NCBI GenBank assembly: GCA_947455205.1
Contig: CANGNF010000044.1
Location: forward strand, 1-41,501
Source: Acetobacteraceae bacterium
GTDB lineage: Bacteria > Pseudomonadota > Alphaproteobacteria > Acetobacterales > Acetobacteraceae
Length of the DNA: 41,501 bases
Reading direction: 5' to 3'
In this document: positions 15,141 to 23,830 of the stretch, piece after piece
Numbering within the stretch: the stretch's first letter is position 1
Layout of the letters: each line of letters opens with the position of its first letter
Translations under genes and position numbers: made by a program
Notes under the pieces: generated by a model
The model's input: the letters and a program-made list of their open reading frames with translations, nothing else
Told to the model about the DNA's origin: nothing
Databases searched by the model: none

Positions 15141-16643
15141 ATGTCCGAGACCGCCAGCCTGAGCCGCCCCGCCACCGCACCGGGCACCGAGCATTTCGAC
15201 GTGTTGATCGTGGGGGCCGGCATTTCCGGCGTCGGCGCCGCCTACCACCTGGGCACCCAGTGCCCCGACAAATCCTATGTGGTGCTGGAGACCGAGGCGA
15301 CCTTCGGCGGCACCTGGTGGACGCACAAGTATCCGGGCATCCGCAGCGACAGCGACCTGCACACCTTCGGCTACCGCTTCAAGCCGTGGCGCGGCGCGCC
15401 GATCGCGACCGCCGAGGAAATCCTGCGCTACATGGGCGAGGTGATCGACGAGAACGACCTGGCCCGGCACATCCGCTACCATCACCACATCAGCGCGGCA
15501 TCCTGGGACGGCGCAGCGAAGCTTTGGACTATCGAGGCGACGGACAAGGCCAGCGGCACGCCGCGCCGCTTCACCTGCGGCTTCCTGTACATGTGCCAGG
15601 GCTACTACCGCCACCGCCAGGGCTACATGCCGGAATGGCCGGGCACCGCCGACTACCAGGGCCGCCTGGTGCATTCCGAGGAGTGGCCCGAAGACCTGGA
15701 CTACGCCGGCAAGCGGGTGCTGGTCATCGGCTCCGGCGCCACGGCCGCCACCATCATCCCGGCCATGGCGGCCAAGGCGCAGCACGTGACCATGCTGCAG
15801 CGCAGCCCGACCTATTTCCGCATCGGGCGCAACGCCATCGAGATTGCCGAGCAGCTGCGCAAGCTGGGCATCGACGAGGCCTGGGTGCATGAGGTCAGCC
15901 GCCGGCAGATCCTGTTCGAGCAGGACAAGTTCACCCGAATGACCTTCCGCCAGCCGGAGGCGGCGACCGAGTTCCTGCTGGAGCCGCTGCGCCAGGCGAT
16001 CGGCCCCGAGCAGGTGGAGAAGCACTTCACTCCGCGCTACCGCCCGTGGCGCCAGCGCCTGGCCTTCGTGCCCGATGGCGACCTGTTCAAGGGCATCGCG
16101 GCCGGCAAGGCCAGCGTGGTCACCGACGAGATCGAGCGCTTCACGCCGAAGGGCGTGCTGACCAAGGGCGGGCAGGAGCTGGAGGCCGATATCGTCGTGG
16201 CCGCCACCGGCTTCCACCTGAACGTGCTGGGCGACATCGCCTTCGAGATCGACGGCAAGCCGCTCGATTTCCACGACACCGTGACCTACCGGGGCATGAT
16301 GTTCACGGGCATCCCGAACATGGTCTGGGTGTTCGGCTACTTCCGGGCGTCCTGGACGCTGCGGGCGGACCTGGTGGGCGACTTCGTCTGCCGCATGCTG
16401 AAGCACATGGACGCCAAGGGCGTGCGCCAGGTGGACGTGGCGCTGCGGCCGGAAGACAAGGACATGCCGATCCTGCCCTGGATCGACCCGGAGAACTTCA
16501 ACCCAGGCTACCTGATGCGCGGCATGCACCTGCTGCCCAAGCGCGGCGACAAGCCGGAATGGCAGCACAACCAGGACTACTGGGCGGAAAAGGACGAGTT
16601 CCCGAAGACCAGCCTGGACGACGCAGCCTTCGTGTATCGGTAG
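15141..16643 (+). CDS. Flavin-containing monooxygenase, Baeyer-Villiger type
   Basis: 500 residues. The FAD-binding Rossmann motif GAGISG is at 26-30 (VLIVGAGISGVG) and the NADPH-binding motif GSGATA at 197-202. Between them lies YQGRLVHSEEWP (172-183), a match to the Baeyer-Villiger fingerprint FXGXXXHXXXWP with Tyr in place of the first Phe. The enzyme would insert oxygen next to a ketone, giving an ester or lactone, or act as a related N/S-oxygenase; the substrate is unknown. ATG 15141 begins a short leader before the first Rossmann strand. Strong hairpins follow the stop. A lactone product would suit the lactonase-like enzymes in the next cluster, but that link is speculative. Confidence 0.92.
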   Translation: MSETASLSRPATAPGTEHFDVLIVGAGISGVGAAYHLGTQCPDKSYVVLETEATFGGTWWTHKYPGIRSDSDLHTFGYRFKPWRGAPIATAEEILRYMGEVIDENDLARHIRYHHHISAASWDGAAKLWTIEATDKASGTPRRFTCGFLYMCQGYYRHRQGYMPEWPGTADYQGRLVHSEEWPEDLDYAGKRVLVIGSGATAATIIPAMAAKAQHVTMLQRSPTYFRIGRNAIEIAEQLRKLGIDEAWVHEVSRRQILFEQDKFTRMTFRQPEAATEFLLEPLRQAIGPEQVEKHFTPRYRPWRQRLAFVPDGDLFKGIAAGKASVVTDEIERFTPKGVLTKGGQELEADIVVAATGFHLNVLGDIAFEIDGKPLDFHDTVTYRGMMFTGIPNMVWVFGYFRASWTLRADLVGDFVCRMLKHMDAKGVRQVDVALRPEDKDMPILPWIDPENFNPGYLMRGMHLLPKRGDKPEWQHNQDYWAEKDEFPKTSLDDAAFVYR

Positions 16644-16653
16644 CCGAAAAGGG

Positions 16654-16727
16654 TCGGGGAGAAGGTATTCTCCCCGAACCCCTCATCTGTTTTTGTGGGT
16701 TTGGGGAGGAAAGGCTTTTTCCTCCCC
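16654..16727. terminator. Two back-to-back hairpins between convergent genes
   Basis: Hairpin A: TCGGGGAGAA (16654-16663), loop GGTA, TTCTCCCCGA (16668-16677), a perfect 10-bp stem; a T5 run follows at 16690-16694. Hairpin B: GGGGAGGAAA (16703-16712), loop GGCTT, TTTCCTCCCC (16718-16727), a perfect 10-bp stem. The two are similar in sequence and fill the gap between the convergent monooxygenase and FKBP genes, so each may end transcription of one strand. Confidence 0.65.
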
Positions 16728-16733
16728 ACCCTT

Positions 16734-17066
16734 TCAGCCGACGCCGAGCAGCTCGACCTCGAAGATCAGCGTGGCATTCGGCGGAATGACGCCGCCGGCG
16801 CCGCGCGCGCCGTAGCCCAGCTCCGGCGGGATCACCAGCGTGCGGGTGCCGCCCACCTTCATGCCGGCAAAGCCCTGGTCCCAACCGCCGATCACCTGGC
16901 CGACGCCAAGCTGGAACTGGAAGGGCTGGCCGCGGTCCAGCGAGCTGTCGAACTTCTTGCCCTTGTTCTCCGGCTTGCTCTCGTCGAACAGCCAGCCGGT
17001 GTAGTGCACCGAGATGCGCTGGCCGGCGGTGGCTTCGGCACCGGTGCCGATCTTGGTATCCGTCAT
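16734..17066 (-). CDS. FKBP-type peptidyl-prolyl cis-trans isomerase
   Basis: 110 residues forming one FKBP domain with no signal peptide, so cytoplasmic. Conserved parts are [38 protein letters not shown] and [28 protein letters not shown], including the residues that line the proline-binding pocket (Y, F, D, W, Y). The length equals that of FKBP12-like enzymes. It speeds cis-trans isomerisation of prolyl bonds. ATG 17066 is preceded by GGAGAGA. It is a single gene, convergent with the monooxygenase. Confidence 0.95.
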   Translation of the reverse strand: MTDTKIGTGAEATAGQRISVHYTGWLFDESKPENKGKKFDSSLDRGQPFQFQLGVGQVIGGWDQGFAGMKVGGTRTLVIPPELGYGARGAGGVIPPNATLIFEVELLGVG

Positions 17067-17170
17067 GGGGTCTCTCCTTGGCCTCTCACTGGGGCTTCAG
17101 ACCACGGCGCGGGCAGGCGGGGCAAGGGGGGCGCATTTGGGCAGCCGCCGCAGCCGGGCTAAGCAGGGCC

Positions 17171-18376
17171 ATGCCCCATGCGCCCTTTCCTGCTTCACCG
17201 CCGAAGATGCCCTGGGCGCTGCTCGCCGCCGCGGCGCTCGGCATGTTCGCCGCCTCCTCCTCCGGCACCTCGCGCGCGCCCTTCCTGCTGGACATGTCGC
17301 GAGACCTGGCGACCAGCCTGCCGCTGGTGGCCAACCTGGTGGCCGGCACCTCCATCGCCTGGGGCCTGGCCTCCCTGCTGGCCGGCGCCGGGTCGGACCG
17401 CTTCGGCCGCCGGCCCTTCCTCATCGGCGGGCCGCTGGGCGTGGCGCTGTGCATGGTGCTGGTGGCGCTGGCGCAGAGCTTCTGGGAGGTGGCGCTGTGG
17501 GCGACGCTGGGCGGTGGCTGCGCCGGGGCCTTCACCGGCGTGATCATGGCCGAGGCTTCGTCGCGCGTGCAGGACCGCCAGCGCGGCCGGGCGCTGGGCT
17601 GGGTCATGGCCGGGCAGTCCATGACGCTGCTGGTGGGCGTGCCGCTGGCGGCCTGGATCGGCGTGTTCATCGGCTGGCGCGGGGTGAATCTCTGCGTCGG
17701 CGCGCTGGCGCTGGCGGCGGCGGCCGGGCTGTTCGCCACCACCAGGCGGCCGGTGGCGGCGCGGGCCGGCGGCAGGGGCGCGGCCACCGGCTACCGCGCG
17801 GCGCTGACCGGCCCGGTGCTGCGGCTGCTGCTGATGGGGATGGCGGAGCGCATCTGCTACGCGCTGACGGCGGTGTACTTCGCCACCTTCCTGCAGGTGA
17901 CCTACGACCTCTCGCTCGGCGCCGTCGCCATTCCGCTGGCGCTGTTCGCCGCCGGCAACATCCTGGGCACCCTGGCCGGCGGGCAGTTGGCGGACCGGCT
18001 GCCCAACCGTCTGTCCACCTTTGCCGGCGCCATGCTCGGCTCCGCGCTGATGGCGCTGCCGCTGTTCCGCTGGACGCCGGGGCTGGCCACCTCGGTCGCG
18101 CTCGGCTTCGGCTATGTCTTTGTCACCGCCATGGCGCGGCCGGCGCTGATGGCCTCCCTGGCCAATGTGCCGGAGGGGGTGCGCGGCACCGTGCTGGGGC
18201 TGAACGTCACCGCCGCCAGCTTCGGCTGGCTCGGCGCCGCCTCGCTCGGCGGCTGGATGATGGTGGCGCAGGGCTTTGCCGGGTTCGGCCCGTTGGCGGC
18301 GGCCATGGGCGTACTGGCCGCTATCTTCGCGGTGGTGCCGGTCAGCCGGCGCGGGCCTTCGCCAGCCGCTGAATGA
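17171..18376 (+). CDS. MFS transporter
   Basis: 401 residues with about 12 hydrophobic segments. The loop 2-3 motif SDRFGRRPFLIGG (GXXXDRXGRR type) is typical of the major facilitator superfamily, and a matching ADRLPNRLSTFAG lies at the start of the second half. The substrate cannot be told; organic-acid or drug export are both possible. ATG 17171 has AGGG nearby. The last 35 bp overlap the end of the convergent Bug receptor gene, so the two transcripts share their 3' ends. Confidence 0.9.
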   Translation: MPHAPFPASPPKMPWALLAAAALGMFAASSSGTSRAPFLLDMSRDLATSLPLVANLVAGTSIAWGLASLLAGAGSDRFGRRPFLIGGPLGVALCMVLVALAQSFWEVALWATLGGGCAGAFTGVIMAEASSRVQDRQRGRALGWVMAGQSMTLLVGVPLAAWIGVFIGWRGVNLCVGALALAAAAGLFATTRRPVAARAGGRGAATGYRAALTGPVLRLLLMGMAERICYALTAVYFATFLQVTYDLSLGAVAIPLALFAAGNILGTLAGGQLADRLPNRLSTFAGAMLGSALMALPLFRWTPGLATSVALGFGYVFVTAMARPALMASLANVPEGVRGTVLGLNVTAASFGWLGAASLGGWMMVAQGFAGFGPLAAAMGVLAAIFAVVPVSRRGPSPAAE

Positions 18377-19301
18377 GGAAGTCGCGCAGCCCTGCCGGCG
18401 TGGCCTGCACCGGCGTCGGCGCCTCGATCGCCAGCCGGTTGTATTCCGCCGCCATGCCCGGGGCCGCGACACTGGCGGCAAGCGTTTCCGCCAGCACCCC
18501 CAGCACCGCGGGTGGCGTGCCCAGCGGTGCGACCAGGCCGACGAAGGCGCCCTCCACCAGGCCGGGGAAGCCGAGTTCGGTGAAGCTCGGGGTGGCCGCG
18601 GCCACGCTGACCCGCCCGGCCGAGGCCACCGCCAGGATGCGCCCGCCGCCGGGCTGGGCCAGCGGCAGCAGGGTGGAAAGCTCGGTGAACAGCGCGTCGA
18701 TATTGCCGGCCATCACATCGGCCAGCGCCTCGCCGCCGCCGCGATAGGCCACCTCCACCAACTCGATCCCGGCCTGGCGGCTGAACTGCCGCAGCAGCAC
18801 CTGGCCGGAGGTGCCGACGCCGGGATGCCCGGCGCTGAGCTGCCCCGGCCGTGCCTTGGCGGCGGCGACGAAGCCGGCCAGGTCGGCCGGCCCGCGCGGC
18901 GGCACCATGACGGCGGAATGCGAGCGGCTCATTAGTCCGATGGGGGCGAAGATCCGCAGCGGGTCCTGCAGGCCATCCGCCGCCTTGGGGTCCAGCAGCA
19001 GCGCGCCGTCGGAGCCGACCAGCAGCGTATGGCCATCCGGCCGCGCCTGGGCGACCAGCCCGGCGGCCAGACTGCCGCCGGCGCCGGCGCGGTTTTCCAC
19101 CACGCAGGGCTGGCGCAGCCTTTCAGACCATATTGGAGCCAACAAGCGAGCGATCTTGTCCACATTGCCGCCGGGGGCGAAGGGTACCACCAGCCTGATG
19201 GGATGGTCCGGCCAGGACTGCGCGTAGGCCGGGGCAGCGAGCAGCGCGGCCCCGGCCAGCAGCGCGCGGCGGCTAGCCACGCGGTAGCCACTCCGGCGCA
19301 T
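18342..19301 (-). CDS. Bug/TctC-type periplasmic substrate-binding protein (3 of 6)
   Basis: 319 residues. Export signal with paired arginines (VASRRALLAGAALLAAPAYA), then QSWPDHPIRLVVPFAPGGNVDKIAR, VVENRAGAGGSLAAG and VAYRGGGEALADVMAGNID, the usual Bug segments. It is the last gene of the four-gene minus-strand arm of the catabolic cluster. The 5' end overlaps the end of the upstream CaiB-type gene; ATG 19301 and GTG 19280 are both possible, the latter with GGAG ten bases upstream. Its tail overlaps the convergent MFS gene by 35 bp. It probably supplies the cluster with its substrate, through a TctAB transporter encoded elsewhere. Confidence 0.88.
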   Translation of the reverse strand: MRRSGYRVASRRALLAGAALLAAPAYAQSWPDHPIRLVVPFAPGGNVDKIARLLAPIWSERLRQPCVVENRAGAGGSLAAGLVAQARPDGHTLLVGSDGALLLDPKAADGLQDPLRIFAPIGLMSRSHSAVMVPPRGPADLAGFVAAAKARPGQLSAGHPGVGTSGQVLLRQFSRQAGIELVEVAYRGGGEALADVMAGNIDALFTELSTLLPLAQPGGGRILAVASAGRVSVAAATPSFTELGFPGLVEGAFVGLVAPLGTPPAVLGVLAETLAASVAAPGMAAEYNRLAIEAPTPVQATPAGLRDFLIQRLAKARAG

Positions 19302-20667
19302 GGGTGCCCAGCGGCACCGGCGGCAAGGTCGGGCGCGGCGGCGTCGCGCTCATCCGCAGCGGCGAGCGCATGCAGCGCAGCAGGCCCAGCGGGCCGGGGA
19401 TCTCCACGTCCATCATGGCGGCGGTGGCCTTGTCCGGCAGGTCGCCGGGCATGCGCGCGGCCGCCTCGGCCTCGACTTGGCCCTGGGCGCGCATCCAGTG
19501 GCCAATGCCGGCCAGCGAGACCCGCACCAGCCAGGAACCGCCCACGGTGGCGCGGCGATGCAGCGCGAACATGGTGCCGAAGGCCATCAGGTTGCCGCTG
19601 ATGTAGTCGATGGCGGCGCAGGGCAGCAGCGCCGGGGCGCCGGGCTTGCCCGTGGCATGGGCGATGCCGGTGGCGCTCTGCACGATGGTGTCGTAGCCGC
19701 GCCGCTGGCTCCACGGCCCAACGCGGCCCCAGGCGGAGAGCGTCGCCATGACCAGGCCGGGGCGCATGGCCGCCAGTTCCTCGAAGCCGAGGCCACGGCG
19801 GGCCAGCGTGCCCGGGCGGTAGCTTTGGATGAAGACATCGGCGTCCCGCACCAGGGCGCGCAGCTTGTCGGCCTGGTCGGCCTCGCGCAGGTCCAGGTAG
19901 GTGCTGCGCTTGCCGATGCCGGTGTCGATATCCAGCATGCCCGCGCCGGGCAGGTCGCGGCGGCTGATCTTCAGCACATCGGCGCCGTGTTCCGCCAGCG
20001 TCCGGCAGGCGACCGGGCCGGCGATGACGCGCGTCATGTCCAGCGCGCGGATGCCACCGAGCGGGCGGTCGGCGACGGGCAGCGGCTGCACCGGGCCATC
20101 GCCGATGCGTTCGATCTCGATCACCGGCAGCGAGGCTACGGCGGCGTTGTGCGGGTGCGCCGCCCATTCCTCCGGCGTGCGGACGAAGCTGGCGACGCCG
20201 CCGCCTTCATGGATGGCGGTCTCCAATTCCTCGCCGGCGCGGGTCAGCACGGCGGCGCGTACCGCTGCGGGGTCGGCGGCGACGCCGAGCGCCTTGATGT
20301 TGGCGTCGCGCAGATGCGGGAAGTTGCAGTGCAGGAAGATGTGGCGGCCATCCGCCGTGGGGTAGAAGCCGCTGAACGGGTCGCGTTCATGCGCGGGCGA
20401 GGCGCCGTCCAGCAGCAGGTACTGGTGGCCGCGCAGGCTGGCCACGGCTTCCGTCACATCCACGCTGAGCTGCTGCGCGGGGTGCCGCAGCGACCACAGC
20501 GCGTTGGCCGCCACGCCGACGGCGGCGAGCGAGGCGGCACCGGCGGCGCCAAGGCGATAGCGCGTGGGCAGCACCGGGTCGGCGCCGGTGAAGGTCACGT
20601 CGCCATGCAGGCCGGCCAGGCCCAGCAGGTGGTGCAGCGCGGCGATGGGGCGTTGGGTCTCGGGCAT
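19273..20667 (-). CDS. CaiB/BaiF-type CoA-transferase with an unusual N-terminal half
   Basis: 464 residues. Residues ~203-390 carry the standard CaiB/BaiF (family III) start: LGGIRALDMTRVIAGPVACRTLAEHGADVLKI, SYRPGTLARRGLGFEEL, SAWGRVGPWSQRRGYD, and the likely catalytic D354 in AAIDYISGN. Residues ~50-120, however, resemble the later CaiB segment (LSVDVTEAVASLRGHQYLLLDG, then SGFYPTADGRHIFLHCNFPHLRDANI). So a back-half-like piece precedes the front half, and the true back half is short. It would move CoA between an acyl-CoA and an organic acid. The start at ATG 20667 has GGGAGG five bases upstream. It follows the SMP-30 gene by 13 bp in one operon. Confidence 0.87.
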   Translation of the reverse strand: MPETQRPIAALHHLLGLAGLHGDVTFTGADPVLPTRYRLGAAGAASLAAVGVAANALWSLRHPAQQLSVDVTEAVASLRGHQYLLLDGASPAHERDPFSGFYPTADGRHIFLHCNFPHLRDANIKALGVAADPAAVRAAVLTRAGEELETAIHEGGGVASFVRTPEEWAAHPHNAAVASLPVIEIERIGDGPVQPLPVADRPLGGIRALDMTRVIAGPVACRTLAEHGADVLKISRRDLPGAGMLDIDTGIGKRSTYLDLREADQADKLRALVRDADVFIQSYRPGTLARRGLGFEELAAMRPGLVMATLSAWGRVGPWSQRRGYDTIVQSATGIAHATGKPGAPALLPCAAIDYISGNLMAFGTMFALHRRATVGGSWLVRVSLAGIGHWMRAQGQVEAEAAARMPGDLPDKATAAMMDVEIPGPLGLLRCMRSPLRMSATPPRPTLPPVPLGTHAPEWLPRG

Positions 20668-20680
20668 CTTGGCCTCCCGC

Positions 20681-21568
20681 TTAGTGGTGAGAGAACATGC
20701 GCTTGCCGGCCTTCGGCATGCGCGCCACCAGGATGGTGCTGCTCTCGGCTTCGGTGATGAACAGGCTGCGATTATCCTCGCCGCCATAGGCGATGTTGAC
20801 CGTGCTGCGGCCCTTGCAGGTCTTCACGATCGCCAATTCCTCGGCGTAGCGATTGTAGAGCCGGACCACGCCGGCGGTGGGGTGGGCCACGGCCAGGTTG
20901 CCGTCCTCGTCCAGCGCCAGCCCATCCGGCCCCGCGCTGGGGAGCTGCACGAACAGGCCGGTGCGGAGTTGCTCGGTCGGGTCATGGGTGGCGATGCGCC
21001 ACACCGCGTTGGCGCGGGTGACGGCGACGAACAGCGCGGTCTCCCGCTTGTCGAACACCAGCCCGTTGGGGCTGGGGGCGTTCGAGATTAGGCAGTCCAG
21101 CTTGCCGGCGGCGCTGTAGCGGAACACGCGGCCGCTGGGGTCCTGCAAGCCGGTGCGGCCCTGGTCGGTGAAGCAGACATCGCCGTTGCTGTGGAACACC
21201 AGGTCGTTCAGGCCCTTGAAGCTCTCGCCCGGCGCGGGGCCACCGACCAGCGTCTCCACCGTGCCGGTCGAGGGGTCGAAGACCACCAGGCCACGCCGCC
21301 GGTCGGCGATGAAGGCGCGGCCATCCTTGTGGAACTTCAGCCCGTTCGGCGCGCCATCATATTCCAGCGCCATCTCCCAATGGCCGCTGGGCGAGATGCG
21401 GTGCAGCCGGCCGAGGCGCGTATCGACGCACCACAGGTTGCCGTCGCGGTCGAAGCTGGGGCCTTCCAGGGAATTGCGCCTGGCGCTGCCGCTGCGTGGG
21501 TCGGCCGCCACCGCGCGGAGGCTGTCGGGGATGGTGGCGAAGACGGTGGTCTCGATGATCTCGGGCAT
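20681..21568 (-). CDS. SMP-30/gluconolactonase/LRE family protein
   Basis: 295 residues of beta-propeller type. Signature parts are LEGPSFDRDGNLWCVDTRLGRLHRI with the metal-binding Glu near the start, GAPNGLKFHKDGRAFIADRRRGL, and SPNGLVFDKRETALFVAVTRANAVWRI with the conserved Asn, followed by GPDGLALDEDGNLAVA. Members hydrolyse lactones in a divalent-metal-dependent way. ATG 21568 shares its A with the stop of the upstream CaiB-type gene (TGATG), so translation is coupled. Its place between two CoA-transferase genes suggests it opens a lactone to give the acid that is then thioesterified (inference). Confidence 0.9.
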   Translation of the reverse strand: MPEIIETTVFATIPDSLRAVAADPRSGSARRNSLEGPSFDRDGNLWCVDTRLGRLHRISPSGHWEMALEYDGAPNGLKFHKDGRAFIADRRRGLVVFDPSTGTVETLVGGPAPGESFKGLNDLVFHSNGDVCFTDQGRTGLQDPSGRVFRYSAAGKLDCLISNAPSPNGLVFDKRETALFVAVTRANAVWRIATHDPTEQLRTGLFVQLPSAGPDGLALDEDGNLAVAHPTAGVVRLYNRYAEELAIVKTCKGRSTVNIAYGGEDNRSLFITEAESSTILVARMPKAGKRMFSHH

Positions 21569-22770
21569 CACACCACCCCCTGCTCACGCAGCGCGGCAAT
21601 GTCCTCGGCGTCCAGGCCGAGCTCACCCAGCACCGCCTCCGTGTCCTGGCCCAGCTGCGGCGGCGGCGTGGCCACGCCGGGCAGCCCGCTGGCCAGACGG
21701 AAGCCGGGGCGCGTGACGGCGATGTCGCGGTCCACGCCCGGCGCATCGGGGAAGTGCTGCACCACGTTCCGTGCCTCGATATGCGGGTGCGCCAGCATCT
21801 CCGGCAGCGTCAGGATCGGCCCGCAGGGCACGCCGGCGGCGCTGAACCGCGCTTCCCACTCCAGCGCGCTCGCCTCCGCCAGCTTGGCCTCCAGCACCTC
21901 CCGCAGCGCCACGCGGTTGGCCAGGCGCTGCGGCCGGTTGGCAAAGCGCGGGTCGGCGCGGAAGGCGATGCCGGTCGCCTCGCACAGCGCGTCGAACTGC
22001 TTTTCCTCGTTGCAGACGATGTTGATCTGGCCCTCGCCACAGCGGAACGTGCCGGAGGGCGACGAGGTCGGGTTCTCGTTGCCGATCGGCTTCGGCGTGA
22101 TGCCGGCATTGTAGAAGTTGCTGACCGGCCAGGCCGCCATCGTGCTCAGCGTGGCGTCCAGCATCGCGACATCGATGCACTCGCCCTCCCCGGTCACGCT
22201 GCGGCGATACAGCGCGGAGGACATGGCGAAGGCGGCGACGATGGCGGCCATGCTGTCGCACACCACGTAGCCGGCGCGGGTCGGCGCGGTCTCGGCGGTG
22301 CCGGTCACGCTCATCAACCCGGAGAAACCCTGGATGATCTGGTCGTAGCTCGGCCGCTGGCTCAGCGGGCCTTCCTGGCCGAAGCCGGAGACGGCGCAGT
22401 AGATGATGCGCGGGTTCACCGCCTTCAGCTCGTCATAGCCGAGGCCAAGGCGCTGCATGGCACCGGGGCGGAAATTCTCGAAGACGATGTCGGCCTTGGC
22501 CACCAGCCGCAGGAACAGCGCCTTGCCGCGCGCATCCTTCAGGTTCAGCGTCAGGCTGCGCTTGCCGGCGTTCATCGCCAGGAAGCTGGTGCCCATCAGT
22601 TTCCTGCTCAGTTCCAGGTCGGCGCCCAGCTTGCGCGCCAGGTCACCGCTGCCGGGCACTTCCACCTTGATCACCTCGGCCCCCAGCATGGCCATCTGCA
22701 ACGAGGCCAAGGGGCCGGCGATGATATTGCTGAGGTCCAGGACGCGGACCCCTTCCAGCAGCCTTGCCAT
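21568..22770 (-). CDS. CaiB/BaiF CoA-transferase family protein
   Basis: 400 residues, the normal length for family III CoA-transferases. The opening is LLEGVRVLDLSNIIAGPLASLQMAMLGAEVIKVE, followed by NAGKRSLTLNLKD, FRPGAMQRLGLGYDEL, SGFGQEGPLSQRPSYDQIIQ and the probable catalytic D172 in VVCDSMAA. The enzyme would transfer CoA to a carboxylic acid from a donor such as succinyl-CoA. It is the first gene of the minus-strand arm (this gene, SMP-30, second CaiB, Bug receptor), divergent from the plus-strand arm across a 108-bp gap. The pairing with an HMG-CoA-lyase-type enzyme recalls citramalate or itaconate-type degradation, but the substrate is not proven. Confidence 0.93.
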   Translation of the reverse strand: MARLLEGVRVLDLSNIIAGPLASLQMAMLGAEVIKVEVPGSGDLARKLGADLELSRKLMGTSFLAMNAGKRSLTLNLKDARGKALFLRLVAKADIVFENFRPGAMQRLGLGYDELKAVNPRIIYCAVSGFGQEGPLSQRPSYDQIIQGFSGLMSVTGTAETAPTRAGYVVCDSMAAIVAAFAMSSALYRRSVTGEGECIDVAMLDATLSTMAAWPVSNFYNAGITPKPIGNENPTSSPSGTFRCGEGQINIVCNEEKQFDALCEATGIAFRADPRFANRPQRLANRVALREVLEAKLAEASALEWEARFSAAGVPCGPILTLPEMLAHPHIEARNVVQHFPDAPGVDRDIAVTRPGFRLASGLPGVATPPPQLGQDTEAVLGELGLDAEDIAALREQGVV

Positions 22771-22825
22771 CTCGGACGCATTCTCCCGTGGTTGCGGCAA
22801 GTCTGGCACCGGCGGGCAAAGCTGG

Positions 22826-22852
22826 CCACTTCCCCCCGGGGACGGGATGTGG
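22826..22852. promoter_or_regulatory. Inverted repeat in the divergent control region of the CoA-transferase/lyase cluster
   Basis: CCACTTCCC (22826-22834) and GGGATGTGG (22844-22852) are reverse complements at eight of nine positions, with a 9-bp spacer. They lie in the middle of the 108-bp gap between the two divergent arms, 14 bp upstream of the plus-arm ribosome binding site. This is where an operator shared by both arms would sit. No regulator gene is adjacent. Confidence 0.35.
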
Positions 22853-22878
22853 GAAATTTTGGCCTCGGAGGAACGCGT

Positions 22879-23817
22879 GTGACATTTCGCAGGGCATTGC
22901 TGCTGGGCATGGCGGGCGCCGCGGCGCTGCGACCGGCGCAAGCGGCGGGATGGCCGGAGCGCCCGCTCTCGCTGGTGCTGCCGTTCAACGCGGGCGGGCC
23001 GAGCGACAACTTCGCCCGCGTGCTGGCGCAGCAGCTGAATCAGGCGCTGGGCGAACCCGGCGTGGTGGTGCTGAACAAGCCGGGTGCCGCCGGCAATATC
23101 GGCCTGGCGGAAGTGGCGGCGAGCCAGCCGGATGGCTACACGCTCGGCATCATCACCAACTCGGTGGCGGCGCATGTGGTGATGGCGCCAAAGCCGATCG
23201 TGACGTTTGATAGTTTCACCTGGCTGGCCGGGCTGGTGGTGGAGCCATCGGCCATCGTGGCGCGCCCCGGCAGCTTCCGCGACTTCGCCGATTTCATCGC
23301 CAAGGCGCGGCAGCGCGGGCTTTCCGTCGCGCATGCCGGCATCGGCACGGCGCACCAGATCGCGCTCTCCCTGCTGGAACGCAAGGCCGGGATAGAGCTG
23401 GTGCAGGTGCCCTTCACCGGCAGCGCGCCGGCCAAGACGCAACTGCTGGGCGGGCATATAGACGCCGCGATCTTCCCGTTGTCGGAAGTGCTGATCATGC
23501 TGCGCGAACGCCAGGGCGAGGCGCTGGCGGTGACGCTGGCGGAGCGCACGCGCTTTGCACCGGACATGCCGACCTTCCGCGAGAATGGCTTTGAGGTCGT
23601 CTCCGGCACGCGCCGCGGCATCGTGGCACCCGCCGGGTTGCCGGTGGCGGTGCGGGAACGGCTGGGCGCCGCGCTGGCGCAGGTGATGCAATCCACGGCG
23701 CTGAAGCAGGTGCTGGACGAGATGAATGTCGAGATCGATTTCCGCAGCGGGCCGGACCTGCTCGCGCTGATGCGCCAGGACGAAGCGACCATCCGCGCCT
23801 TGCGCCTGCCGACCTGA
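22879..23817 (+). CDS. Bug/TctC-type periplasmic substrate-binding protein (4 of 6)
   Basis: 312 residues. The start is GTG 22879, with a full GGAGGA site six bases upstream; no ATG fits. Signal TFRRALLLGMAGAAALRPAQA, then AGWPERPLSLVLPFNAGGPSDNFAR, VVVLNKPGAAGNIGLAEV and VQVPFTGSAPAKTQLLGGHIDA. The usual 'VENR' of the family is VLNKP here. It heads the plus-strand arm, followed 13 bp later by the HMG-CoA-lyase-type gene, so it should bind the substrate or an intermediate of this pathway. Confidence 0.9.
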   Translation: MTFRRALLLGMAGAAALRPAQAAGWPERPLSLVLPFNAGGPSDNFARVLAQQLNQALGEPGVVVLNKPGAAGNIGLAEVAASQPDGYTLGIITNSVAAHVVMAPKPIVTFDSFTWLAGLVVEPSAIVARPGSFRDFADFIAKARQRGLSVAHAGIGTAHQIALSLLERKAGIELVQVPFTGSAPAKTQLLGGHIDAAIFPLSEVLIMLRERQGEALAVTLAERTRFAPDMPTFRENGFEVVSGTRRGIVAPAGLPVAVRERLGAALAQVMQSTALKQVLDEMNVEIDFRSGPDLLALMRQDEATIRALRLPT

Positions 23818-23830
23818 GGGGAACGCCGCC

